Positions 1 through 11,700 of a DNA stretch of 64,000 nucleotides are shown here, piece after piece. The notes beneath the pieces are model-generated. The model had not been told where the DNA came from. It worked only from the letters and a program-made list of their open reading frames with translations, and did no database searches. Position 1 is the stretch's first letter. Every line of letters starts with the position of its first letter. The translations under genes and the position numbers were made by a program. Source of the DNA: Gelatoporia subvermispora B (Eukaryota; Basidiomycota; Agaricomycetes; Polyporales; Gelatoporiaceae); assembly GCA_000320605.2 (NCBI GenBank), contig KB445799.1:977234-1041233 (forward strand). The letters run 5' to 3'.

Positions 1-54
1 CAAGCGGGAGATGGGGTGAATTAACAGCGATGCGTCCTCGCAGGCTGAACAGCT

Positions 55-2950
55 TTAATATTCTTCCTGCAAGTTCCTCAGAGCGTCCATAAAGTCCTGC
101 ATAGAAAGAGATCAGCACAAAGACATTGAGTAGCCTATGAAGCCGTACCCAAGCATCATCGTCCCATGGTTTGACACCGTGCGACAGGAGTTCGTTGACT
201 TCGTCGTGGCTAAATCCACAATTGAGCGCGCGTTCCTCCATCTCGGCGTCAAGTTCATAACGGTCATCTTCATCCATGTAGTCTTCGTCTTCGTCCTCTT
301 CGACAGGGGACGGGTCGTAGGGTCCAAGGTTGAGTATCCTAAGGAGCTCTTCCCCTCTTGGGGGCTCTTTCGGATTGTAGGAAGCGGTTGCCCACATTTC
401 GGTCCGCCAGGAGGACCACAGGTGACCCATGATAGCGAGAGTATTGATACTGGGCATCTCGAAGCGATCGTAAAGCGTCTGGAGGTGCCGGATGAACTCC
501 TTGTCCTTCCACCGCCGAGAGAGACGAAGGTATGTTTTGTCGTGTGCATACGCGCATTTAGCTCCGTAACGGCATCGGTCAAAGAGCCAGTAGACGCAAA
601 CATTGCGCCCGCTGAAGTTAGATGTGGTGAGATGCGATGCCAGCTAGGACTTCATGGATAAGACTCACAGGTCGTCTCGGAGGCTCTTCTCGTCTGGCGC
701 ATGTCTGTACCTGCATTGAGCACCCTTGTTGCATCCCTCGTGGTTGTAGAATCGGCATGGAGTCTTGTTTCCGAACACAGCATTCCCGGAATGTTTGTAA
801 TCCTCCGAATCCGACTCTGTTATAATGTCCGACTTGGCAGACTCATCGGCAACAGGGTCTTCTCTTCGGTCATCTCCTGGTACGGGTCCAATATACAGCT
901 TCAGGGTGTTTTCCAACTCTTGCCTTGCAGAAGCATTTAACGGGTCCAGTCGTAGCACACACCGGAAGTCTGCACATCGTCAGAATCAATAAGGATGAAA
1001 AGGTGGGAAAATTCTTACCCTTGATTGCGTCCAGGTACTTACCCTGCTCTCTCAGGGCTAGGCCTCGCCGATATCGTGCCTTGATGTTCGTTGGCTCTAA
1101 CCGCAGAGCGCGCTCCGCCGCACTCTCAGCTAGTACCCAGCTAAGATTTGATCAATAGATGCACAAGCAATGACCGGCAATACACTTGCCGTTCGAGTTT
1201 CAGTAGCGCTTGTGCAAGGTTCGTCAAGAATACTGGCAAAGGTTTGTACTCTAATGCCGCTTTGCGGTACAGTTCCGCTGCTTCGACATACTTCCCTCTT
1301 CCAAACAACGTGTTGCCCTAGAGGAAATGTCGGATAGTGCAATGCAATTAGGTAGCGGGTACTCACTTCAGTTTTGAGTTTCTCTGCCTTGACCGCCTTC
1401 GCCCGAGAGTTAGCTGCTCGTTTCGCAGCACGAGCGACAACTTCGGCTTCCCGCGCTCTTGGAGCACGCGGAACCGGCAGAGGCTTCTCGAGTATCGTCT
1501 CTTTGACTGCATCCACAGTTCCATCGGGGTGTAGAGTCACTTCTGCGGTCCTCAATTCTGCCCCGAGGTCTCCTGCCTTCACCTTGACGCCGCACATCTC
1601 GATAAGCAGTCGTATGCTGGGCTGTTCGCCGTTGACGTCGCCGACATAGCCCAGGTAGCCGTCACCGACGCGTGCAAAGACAGCAGGGCTCTCTTCAAGT
1701 CCAGAACCAGTAATTTGAACGTTCGGAAAGACCATTGACTCGACATGGGAGCTCTCAGTCGGGAGGTATACCGCATCCTCTCGTGTGTTGATGCCCGTGA
1801 TGTGCAGAGTCTTCATGCTGTATTCCGAGAAAAGCGCATTCGAGTTGAGCGGGGTCGGAACGCCTGCAGGATTCAAGGCGAAGGTTGAGCGATGGTAGGA
1901 GCCCACGTCCCAAGAGGGGAAGCCCCACTGCGAGAAGAATTGTGGACCACTGCCAAGCGTGAAGTGATTACTGAAGTTCAGACCAAGGACAACGCGGCCC
2001 CCGGCGCGCGCGTACTGGATGACTTGCGCGAGAAGTGACCTATGTTTTCTTTCATGAATGGCGGCGTCGGTCACGAGCACCGCAGATGGTGATGAGTTGT
2101 TGAGAGCATGCTTGGCGGCATTGGCTGAGAGGACCTCGGAGACGGTGGCGTTCTTGCGTAGACCGCGATACAACTGAGCGTATGATTCCTCGGTCCAGCT
2201 CTCTTTGTTCAAAGAGAGAATCAGTACACTGGGTGAGGTTGTCTCCGGCTATTACATCTTGTCAGCGAAAGGTTAGATACGGCTCATGCTGATAGTACAT
2301 ACCCCTGAAGACGTTGAGGGCAGATGTTTTGGGAAACACATTTCGAGTATGACTCTTGTGAACTCCGGTATGAAGTTGACATCTCCGATGAAGCCCACAC
2401 GTCCTCTCTCGATTGCAGTATAAGCCGCGGGCGTTGATATCGTGTCGCCAGCTCTTGAATGTGTGTTCGCCGAACGATAGATTGCGTCCTCTCGGGAGAC
2501 ATTGGCAAGTTGCAGGACTTTAGTGTAAAGCTTCTGTACTAGCTTGCCCGTGTCCACGCACTTAGCTGCGCGATTCAGGCGGAGATCTCTGCGGCCATAA
2601 TCGCCCGCTGTCCAAGGGAGCTTCCACATGACCGTAAACATAGCGCTCAAGTCGTCATACTTCACGAATGAGCTGAACTGGCATGCGAAGACGACGATGC
2701 CACCGCCTTTCGCATACGAGACGAGTCGTTCGAGCACATTGCAGTTGTCCGGCTCTGTCACTCCTGCATCGGTCACGATGACCGCCTGCGGAGTGGGCGT
2801 TCTGGCGAGTCGCTTGATGGCTGCCTGAGCTGTCGACAGATGTGCGAGCTCTGCTCGCTGACGCAAGGCGGTATAGAGATGGTCGTTTGATTCCTCCATG
2901 CCGAGCTGACTGAGGGACAGGAGCAAGATGCTAGGTTTCAACGACGACAT
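55..2950 (-). CDS. Uncharacterised tandem-domain TPR-CCCH zinc-finger protein (family copy 1, intact)
   Basis: Seven exons can be joined in phase: 2303-2950, 1367-2248, 1190-1317, 1019-1140, 669-969, 149-611 and 55-96, giving 861 residues. Residues 1-216 and about 217-430 are two related domains, each with an AVxVTDA strand and a glycine-rich strand (KGGGIVVFACQFSSF and AGGRVVLGLNFSNHF), suggesting an alpha/beta Rossmann or amidotransferase-like fold; I see no catalytic triad. An Ala/Arg/Lys-rich helix follows, then a TPR-type segment (about 511-610), an acidic stretch (ESDSEDY), and two CCCH fingers, both C-x7-C-x5-C-x3-H, near residues 664-683 and 698-716. The tail is acidic. Intron 3 (1141-1189) uses a GC donor. 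CCCH fingers usually bind RNA and TPRs bind proteins, so a role in RNA handling is possible but inferred. The start is the ATG opening the first domain; an in-frame upstream extension to 3013 looks non-coding. This is the only copy of four in the window without a visible lesion. Confidence 0.85.
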
Positions 2951-4111
2951 CGTGCAAAGCAACTTTTCTCCAGCAGTGTGGATGGCGAAGACAAAGTGCC
3001 AGCACACAGACACTGTTATATCCTAAGTCCAGATGGCTGGCAAGATCTGCGACACTGTAGTTGAGGCGCCGTTACGTATTCGCCACCCTTGATGAAAGAG
3101 ATGGCTCTCAGTCTGATGAGGGGAGCTAAATTCCAAGTACACGGAAGTATATAAGAAGAGAGATTCTATCCACAATGGACAGCTTATTCTGAAGAGCAAA
3201 TTTTGAAGAATTAGATACCCGAGTGGAAAGGAAGTGCACACCTTGTCGAAGAGACTCGTCGGCGGTCGCACCTGATTTTGCAAAGCAAATCGAGATCGTG
3301 ACACCCAAAAGGCACTGACAGCACGTGACCGGAATATGGTTTGCCGACGTCGCGCCACGTCAAGTGGTTCCGCTCGCCGTCTCAGTCACGAATCGTTGAG
3401 CTGTGAGGCTACCTGGCTTCTCGTGGAATATTATGATTGAGTTGTTCGATACTGACTGTCGCTAGAAGGTACTCCGGACGCAGTTCACCTATAAAAGAAG
3501 ACACCCATACAGAATTATGAAACAAGCTCAGTCATCAGTGACTCTCCATGCTAAATATGACTCGGGCACACCGTACTTTTGATTGTCAAGGTCCTCGAAG
3601 TTGGTGTAAAACCCCATCTTCTTTCCGTATTTTAAACACGACGAAAATTTGGTGCTAGTGCTCACCGGCACCCATCTTCGTTTGCGGACTGACTTCGGGG
3701 ATGAACCTGATTGGAAAGCTGACCTTCGACAACATATTTCGGCGCACTGCGACCAGAAGTTCCTGATCAACTTTCGACACAGGTCGTGCGCCCTGTGGGT
3801 CATCCCCAGTCAATATCGACATCAGGTAGATCGAGTTAGATATAGTTAAATCTAGCTACATTCCCACGCACCTAGGCAAATCGAGTAAAAACTAGTCAGA
3901 ACGTGCGAGACTCTCACGGCGTGATCCATGCACGCGTGTGCTCGGGCGCTTGCCTCGACATGACGCGCGCCATGCACACTGTGCAGCGCCAAACAGCGCA
4001 CTGCACAGTGCACCATGCACAGTGCCCAGTGTAGTGCGACTGTGCCGCGCCGCGCTGCGCCTCGCCTCGCTGTCCGACTTTTGCTGCCATTTTGTACGTA
4101 GTACCTCACAC
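2951..4111. other. Intergenic region upstream of TPR-CCCH copy 1
   Basis: No convincing coding frame on either strand. The short open frames here have no recognisable domain and no supporting splice pattern. The left part should hold the promoter of the minus-strand gene at 55-2950. The right part contains the GC-rich repeat annotated separately at 3938-4075. Confidence 0.6.
3938..4075. repeat. GC-rich cluster of CACTGTGCA / TGCACAGTG inverted words
   Basis: This stretch repeats the words GCACACTGTGCA, GCACTGCACAGTGCA and TGCACAGTGC in both orientations and then turns into CCGCGCCGCGCTGCGCC. The words are near-palindromic, so the segment could form several alternative hairpins. Base composition differs sharply from the AT-richer DNA on both sides. 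It lies immediately before a transposon-like reading frame that starts at 4112, so it may belong to that element or be an independent simple repeat. Confidence 0.55.
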
Positions 4112-4930
4112 ATGTCTTTCCCACCTGCAATACCTCCACCCAGAGAGGTCGTTTACGAGTGCAATTGCACTCGCATATGTCGAAGTAGCAAACGGCGCGT
4201 GCCTAGAACTACATATTATCGGCACAGACCATTCAGAGAAGAAGATGAACAAAATCGCCAAGCCGCGTGGTGTGCAGCACAGAATGTCTCTCCTGCAGAG
4301 TCCGAGCCAAAGCACAAAAGCAAGGTGAGTATATGCGCACAAATTACTCGCTCAAGCTTTTCTCAGACGAGATATCACGTAGCGACACAGCTCTAGAGAC
4401 CCAGAATCTTCTCAGCGACCACGTACTGGCAACTCTGATCAACCGACGCTTCCTCCACGAACTCCTTCTCCTATCGCTTCTACCTCTTCTGCGTTCGTTC
4501 TAGGCGACCAAAATGTACACTCCGTGGATGATCCCGATCCAGTTCCGGACGTACCAGAGCCGTTTTCCCCTGCGCTTTCAGACCAAGGACTGCACGAGCC
4601 TACCGGTCATCTGGGAAGCACATAACCAAATTGATCGGGGTTGTTCCCTTTTCGAGTCGACGTCGAACATAGCCGACGTGGCCAGTTTCAAAAGACGTTT
4701 ATGCAACAGAAGATAAAGTCAATGAGTCCTCGGCGTCAGAACATTCACACACAGCGTGCTCTGAATACTTGACAAGAAGCCTTTTTCAATCAGTGAACGA
4801 TGGCAGGTCTCAAACAAGATATATCGATGGCGTTCTACTAGTACAAATCGATACTTCGATATATCACGATCTCGAGGGAAGCTCAGTTGGACACGAATTT
4901 GTTCAGAAGATCATGTGGGAGAATCAATGG
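4112..4930 (+). mobile_element. Degenerate DNA-transposon protein remnant (CACTA/KDZ-like N-terminus)
   Basis: The frame opening at 4112 contains a cysteine cluster followed by a TYYRH box (ECNCTRIC, then TTYYRHRPFR). This combination recalls the N-terminus of large transposon-borne proteins in Agaricomycetes (CACTA/Tnp2 or Kyakuja-Dileera-Zisupton types). A plausible intron starts near 4324 (GTGAGT) and ends near 4366. After it one frame gives an acidic proline-rich stretch (4500-4610) as in those proteins, but it then hits several stops (near 4624-4633 and beyond). No transposase core, terminal inverted repeats or target-site duplication were found. A perfect 10-bp inverted repeat (4818-4827 and 4856-4865) lies inside. 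The family assignment rests on remembered motif style and is tentative. Confidence 0.4.
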
Positions 4931-4938
4931 GAGGAATT

Positions 4939-6963
4939 TCAGAAATTTGCGGGGTTAGAGACATGCCCGGGCTTTCCTTCCAGTATGTCCGGAAGGGGAG
5001 TGTTCGCTCCATAAGTAGGTAGATCATCAAGCGGCCCCTGTGTGACACTGTAGAAGAATGGCATTGCCTTGAATGACGTCAGGTCCGATAACCGCGCCGG
5101 GCTGCCATCCTTCTTCGACGAGTATGAGTTGTCGAGATGAAATAAACATATATACATGACTTACCTTGGTTCCCCGGATATCGAAGGACAAATCAGCCTT
5201 GAGTTGCTCCAAAACGGAGCCATGATCAAGGCCTCCTGCAGGATAATTGCGTCGTATGGTCGGCGTGAGGTGCACGTAACCTTCGATCTCTTTGTTCGTG
5301 TTGCTAACGCAATTGGCGCACCGCTCAGGCTGTCGCGACGCGAACGCGCTGACACGCCCAACATATATCCCGCCCAGGTTTACGAGGATGGAGAAGCTCG
5401 AGCCGAGCTCGAGCTTCCTGAACTTGATGTGCACGGTATACTCGTGAAACTCGTGAACCGGGGCCCGGGGCGCTGGTGCCGGAGCTGTCACAGAGTAGTC
5501 CGGCGCATAGAGGGAATTCACTTTGCGCAGGATGACTCTCATAATCTCTGTAGGGTCCGAAGTCTTGATGTCGTTGAATTCCGGGTACGTGTACCGGAGG
5601 CTTTCTGAGATGCGAACCGCGTTCGAATTCCAGTATGATGATGCACCGTCCCAGAATGGCGTGAGATCTGTGTCGATCAAGAAATGTTAGCCTATGATTC
5701 TCAGTCGCTGTGAGCAAATCAATGACTGACCCGTCTGGACGTTCACTGGACCATCATTCGAGATCGTCCATGTGCCGTCCGGTTGATCTCCTTCAGTGAC
5801 CCACACACTAGGGTTGAGGGCAGACCACAGCGCGAGCATACGGTCCACATTTGTGTGGTGCAACCAGAAGATAGGATCAAACCCTGGCATCAATCGAATG
5901 AGTGCGAATCACGATTACTGTGCGCGAGAAGCACTCGCCAGCGGTCTCAGGGACGGCCATGTGACCGAGCGGGTCGTGTCCTCCGATGAGAACGTGGACA
6001 CTGTCATGGACTGATTCCAGACTACTGGCGCGGCCTTTGGACCCAGGATTGGCTGTGTGATTACTGAAGTCGTCCCAAGTCTTCAATGTCACGAGGCAGT
6101 AGTATATCTGGGTACGAAGCTGCTCGCAATCCTGGGCATATTCGCTGGCAAGTGCGGCTTAGCAGAAGATCGGACATGTTGACGTAAGTACTTACTCCTG
6201 AAGGGCTTTAATATTGGTCCCTGCGTCACTGCCTTCGCTGGTGGGGTGTCTGAGAGTACTGCCCCAGCTCTTGAGATAATCGGGGAAGGTCTTGTTTGGG
6301 TCGTCACTGTGGAACTTGTACTCGAAGAGCGGGTTCGTGACCTCGACAAGTCCGTCGCCGTCCTTCGCCATAATACGAATGGTCGGCGTGGTGAGTTCCT
6401 TCGGTATCTTCTTGTCGGAGTCGACTGAAGCCCAGTCCCAATATGGAGAACGTAAGTTGTGAGCCGCTGCTTTCCATTCATCACCGTAAGATGACGCTAT
6501 TTCATTCGCATGCTTGTACAGCTCTTGCTATTGTGCAATGTGTCATTGATCCAATTCTGCCAATATCAAGGAACACGTACCTCAAACAACGCGACGTAAG
6601 GCCGATGCCACGTAGGGAAAAGTACAGATCCATGCGTGCAGTAACCACCGAAAGCAGCGTCGGGTGGCTGGGTGCTGGCTCCGGAGTTGCCCCATTGCAC
6701 ATAAGGCATACCGTGTATACCGCCAATCGAGGAGAAAGATAGGTCATTGGCGAAATCCAACTCCATCAGCCTCTCTAGAATGTATGTTAGAACCAGACGG
6801 AGAACATCAACGTGCACAAAATAAGCAGTATCTCACGGAGTGCTTGAATGTACAGAGAAAACTGTTTGCCGTCTTTCATGAATTCCCGTATTTCCAGGCG
6901 GTTCTGCCAGCGGCCCTCAGGGCCAGGTCCGCCGCTAGCACCTGTGATCACTGGGTGAGACAT
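4939..6963 (-). CDS. Tyrosinase (polyphenol oxidase)
   Basis: A type-3 copper enzyme that hydroxylates monophenols and oxidises diphenols to quinones, feeding melanin or cell-wall phenol cross-linking. The start at 6963 gives [12 protein letters not shown], the usual beginning of fungal tyrosinases without a secretion signal. Copper site A is seen as HGMPYVQWG, then CTHGS and [13 protein letters not shown]; the Cys two residues before the His matches the thioether-forming Cys of fungal enzymes. Copper site B is [13 protein letters not shown] followed by [14 protein letters not shown]. Several short introns split the gene. The last exon (4939 to about 5110) is joined through a GTAAGT intron and encodes [11 protein letters not shown] and a PTYG segment typical of the C-terminal shielding domain, so reading straight on to the stop at 5027 is less likely. 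No lesion was seen. It stands alone, with no PKS or laccase beside it. Confidence 0.88.
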
Positions 6964-8756
6964 ATCGCAGACTGCAGTGTAGACGAGGATCGCCTGTCGT
7001 CCTCTGTACTTCCAGTTGATTTTTTATACACCTCCTGGCGCCTGATTTTGCTTGAGGAGCAGAAAGAACTCAGTGAGGGACTCGGTCCGTTCATTCACAT
7101 CTCATAAGGTTTTAACACTAACTGACTGGAACTAATGCATGTGGCTCTTAGAGAGCGTTTCGTTCCTCGACAGATGCATGTTCGTACCTCAGGAAGGGGC
7201 ACAGGCGCTCGGCATGTGCAGCTTGTGACTGGCCGTCAGCTCCTATAAGGATGGCTGATGTCTTTCAACACGTCCGGATCCTGAGGCATATTCGCGCCAG
7301 GAACCTGAATTCATGTTGAAGCCGTCAAGATTGGTCGACGGCGCGACCACATGAGCCATTTCGAGGTCGCCGTGCGGAACCTTCGGTCGCTTCCTTTACG
7401 ACTTCTTGCCCGAATCGGTACTTATCCAGTACAAAAGCTACCCAGGCATCGGTGAGACGGTACAAGAAATTGTAATAGAACGGGTGCCGTCTCCGCCGAT
7501 GACGTTCGTTCGTGTAAAGTAGGCGATGAATAGCACTCAGCTGACTCGAGGGGAGGCGCTACCATCTCACGGCGTTGTCCCGTCGCGAAGGTGCCTAGGA
7601 CTTCCTCCGACACATAGCGCGCTCAATCTTGTATAGGCAACTCTACTGGCCGGATATGGAACGTTTCGGATGGTAGCTGAATGGCCACGGGCGTGGAGAG
7701 GCTCTGCGCCAAAATTGGAGGTCGACTTATTACGTGGGCCATTACTAGGAGAAAGATGTGAGAGCGAATTAGGAAGTTCCATGAAGCCTAACTGGACGGA
7801 GAGTTCAAGCCAATCGTCCGTGCGAATCAGCCTCGCATAGGATTTGAGAAGTGCTTAACGCGATAGAACCACTGGATTACGATAAGCATGGTGGCGGTTT
7901 TCCTGCAGTATACTTTGAAACGTAGAATATATATTCAGTCAGATCTTTATGAGAGACAGCGAAGAATACATCCATGCAGTCTGGAACTGCTTCCAGCAGT
8001 TACCCTCATGGGGCAGACTTTGGTGAGCGACGTGATCAAACTGCAGACCCAGGTAGTTCAAAGAGTCGCCAAGGTGTGATCGACAATGAAGGCCAAGAGG
8101 TCCTTCCGTGACCCTGAACAAGCAGTTACACCGTCAGGTATGTGGGTGTCGCGAAGGGGTGAGCCCAGAAATAGTGGATCTTGACTGAGGAACAAGATGT
8201 CGATGACGGCTCATGAGCATACTAAGGAGGTTTTGGCGTTTGTTCCCGCTATTGGACCAATCCATCGCGGCTACTAGAGTCCGGGATGGCTTCTTGTCCG
8301 CAGAAGAGAGAAAGAGTCGTCTCAACTCGTCTTCACACCTGCAACGATCAATCTGCAACAACCCGTGCGTTCATCATATAATCTCGCAAGCCAGACGTTA
8401 AAAAAGGATGGCTGCGCCACGGATGCTTCCGAGCGGAGATCGAAAAAACAGGGCTCGCATCCTCCTAAGATTGGCCCTACATGGTCGAATCGAGTCTAAA
8501 GCATCAGGTGTTGCATGTTTGCGCTTATGAGTGAACCTGTAAACTATATGTCGGTGGATCAGTCTTGCGAATTCCAATGCACACAGTGTCTCTAGAGGGC
8601 ATCGTGTAAACGTATGCAGCTTTATTCGAACGGGGCTAGGGTACACGGGTTGATTGATACAAGTGCTAAGATATAACGTTAAGCAAAGCAGAATCCAAGA
8701 GAAAGCAACGCAAATGAACTGGGATCAACCCAATAACGATACACACTCGCTCCGTG
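6964..8756. other. Intergenic region between tyrosinase and SMC2
   Basis: This holds the tyrosinase upstream region and the 3' side of SMC2. No complete gene was recognised. On the minus strand near 7390-7490 one frame reads FYYNFLYRLTDAWVAFVLDK, which looks like a protein fragment but is flanked by stops and could not be assigned to a family; it may be a decayed gene. Confidence 0.5.
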
Positions 8757-11700
8757 CTATGCAGCAGTCCTCCGTGCCCGCTTCGGGTGCCGCAGGTCGT
8801 CCTCGTTCTCCTTGTCGCCAGCGTACAGCGACGATGTCGACCGCTGAGCCGTTCGCTCGACGATGGAAGTTCCATCCCGGAACCGGGTCCGGAATAGTAC
8901 ATTAGCGTTGGTGAAGAGACCCTCCTTGAGCGACACGACAATGAATTGCGAGCCTTTGAAGCGTGTCCGGAAGAGCTGGCCAATATGCTGTGTATGTGAC
9001 AAATCGAGTGCGGCGTCAATCTCGTCCAGGATATACATAGGCGCTGGCTTGAACTGAAGGAGAGACATAATAAGGGAAAGAGCTATGAGAGACCTAACAA
9101 GGGAGCGATCAGGCCAACAAAATCCATATGCCAACAGTCGGCTCACCTCTGCCCACCACTCAGTTCCGTCAAACTCTGTTTCCATACAGAGCCGAGCTGA
9201 ACCTTGACCTCGAGACCCTGGGTGAGATCCTGTCCCTCTGGGGGCTGCAGCTTGGCGAAGTTGCCAGGTAAGAGTTCGGCGAAGATGCCTCCGAAGTCCC
9301 TGAGAAAGCGAGGTTAATCGTGGAACACAGGTAACGGCCTATTTGACTCACCCATTAACCTTCGTCCAGGTCTTCTCCAGCGCGTCGCGTTTGTAGCGGT
9401 CGAGCTCTTCAATGGTTTCCTCGATCTTTTCTTTGTCCTTGAGGACGGTGGCAAGCATCTTCTTGAGGCCCTGCTCCTTCTTCTCAACGCTGATTTTCCA
9501 GGTCGCTGGTCAGCGCGGAGATCAGTGATGCCAGAGAAATGCCCTCACGTGTCAATCATGTTGATGACCTTCGGGTTCACTTTCTTCTTCATGCCCTTCT
9601 GCTGCGTCTCGAGCTCCTTGGCTTTCTCTCGCAGGAGGTTCATATCGACTGACTTGAAGTCATATTGGGATCCCGCCTGACCGAACTGTCTGAACACCAC
9701 AGAACGTCAGTAAACTGGCGTCCAAAATGACGCCTTGTACCTACTCGCACTCTTCCTCGATCCATTCATACTGCTTCTCAAGATTTGCGACAAAGTTAAC
9801 GGCAGCATTCTTCTCCTTGCCCAAAGATTGGACCTCGTGCTCCAACTTCTTGAGCAATAGCTCTGCGTCAGAAATGGCTTGCTTCTTCTCCTTCACGACC
9901 TGTTCTAGCTCCTTGATCTCATTGTCGAAGCGTGTCAATGTTGCTCTCTCTTCGTTGAGTTTCTGAGCAGCTTTCGCGTATGAGGCCTAAGGTCATCGTC
10001 TCACAATCAGATGCCGCAAGGTCTGGAAAGAGAAGCGTAGATGTACCTCGCTTGCGTCCAGCTGCTTCTGAAGCTTAGCCAGTTCGTCGTGGAGCTTGTC
10101 GATGCCTTTCTTCGCGGCCTCAATGTTGCTGATCGCCTTCTCAATTTCAGCCTCCAGCTGCTCTGCAAAACGTTCAGCAAAGAATTGCCCACATAAAACG
10201 TGTCGCTTACCTTGCTCTAGAGTAGCGGTCTGCAGTTCTTTTTGCTTGCTCTTCACATTGACGTTGTGCTTCTGCAGCGTCGCCTTCTGCTTGGCGATGT
10301 TGGCCTGTCGACAGAGCGCGTTCAGGGAGGAATAAATAAAACGATCCGCTGAGGTAGCTTACTTTGAGCTCTTCGGTCTTCCCCTCCTTGTTATTCTTGA
10401 ACTCCTCCATATCCTTCTCAAGCTTCTTGCACTCATCCTTGGCGTCTTTCTGTTTCTGCTTCGCTGCCTGGATTGCTTCCCTGAGTTGAGCAATTCTCTG
10501 CTTCGCCTTCTCGATGTCCGTGCCGACCTGCATAACTGTCAGGCTCTGACCATGTTCTGCAAAACATAAATACCGACCCTTGCTGCGTTACTTCCGCCGA
10601 CCTGCCCTTCGAGCAGCTGCATCTCATGTTCCTTGATCTCAAGGTCGCGCACAAGCTTCTGCCACTGCTCCCTGCCCCCCCGCGTGCGCATTTCCTCCTC
10701 CTCGAGCGTCTGTAATCTGCCCTGCGCCTTCCCGAGCCGGCGCTCCGCATCGAGGAGCTCTTGAACCTTGACGAGCGTCCCGTTGCTGCTCGGCGCAGAG
10801 CCGCCGCTCAGCGTGCCCGACGGGTCATATACGTCGCCGTCCAGTGTCACGGACCGCGCGCCGCCCACCTCACGCGAGAACGTCACGAGCTTGGCTGTTT
10901 CAGCGTCATCGCAGACGAGGGTGTCTCCGAAGACAAAGGCCATGGCGTTTGCAACCTCTTGTTCGTATCCGACAAGCGAGAGCGCCAAGCGCACTTTTCC
11001 AGGAGCGAGCCTCATAGCGGTTTGCAATTTCTGAACGGAGCAGATCAGGACCCAGGCGTGTGCCACAGATAATACATGATGCGTACCCTATCCGGCATCA
11101 CGTTGGGTTTGATCTTGTTCAGAGGAATGATGGTGACACGCTTCCTGAGCCTGCCGTTCTGAAGAAGGTCTTTGCCGATTTGCTCCGATTCGACGACGAC
11201 ATTGTACAGCTTGCCGCCAGCCGTGATCTCGAGCGCGGTCGATTTGTTGTAATCTTCCGGGCTTAGCGATACCAACGAGGCGACCAGGCCCTTCACCTTC
11301 GAGCGATCGAATCCGGGACGGGGAGCCGAGTAGTCGAAGTTCAGGAAGGAGAGCCTTTGCTTGATCACGTCTCGTTGCTGGATATAATGGTCAGCATGCC
11401 TACATAGGCCAAACTCGTGTCACCGACCTCGGTTGAGGATCGCACTTCCGCCTTAGCAGCCTTCAGGATATTCTCGCCTTCCAGCTGCTTCTCTGCGTCC
11501 CACCCAGAGTCCGCAAGCTTTCTCCGGAGCTTTCCGACCTCGGCTTGCATGCGCTCAAGGTTCTTCTTCCCCTCACCGGCCTCGCGCTCGACTTCCTTCC
11601 ACTTCGCTTGGAGTGCCTTGAGCTCATTCTCCTTCATGCCCAGCTCCATCTTATGCTGCTCCTCTTCGGTACTGGCATGTGCAAGCCGAGCCTTCGCGTC

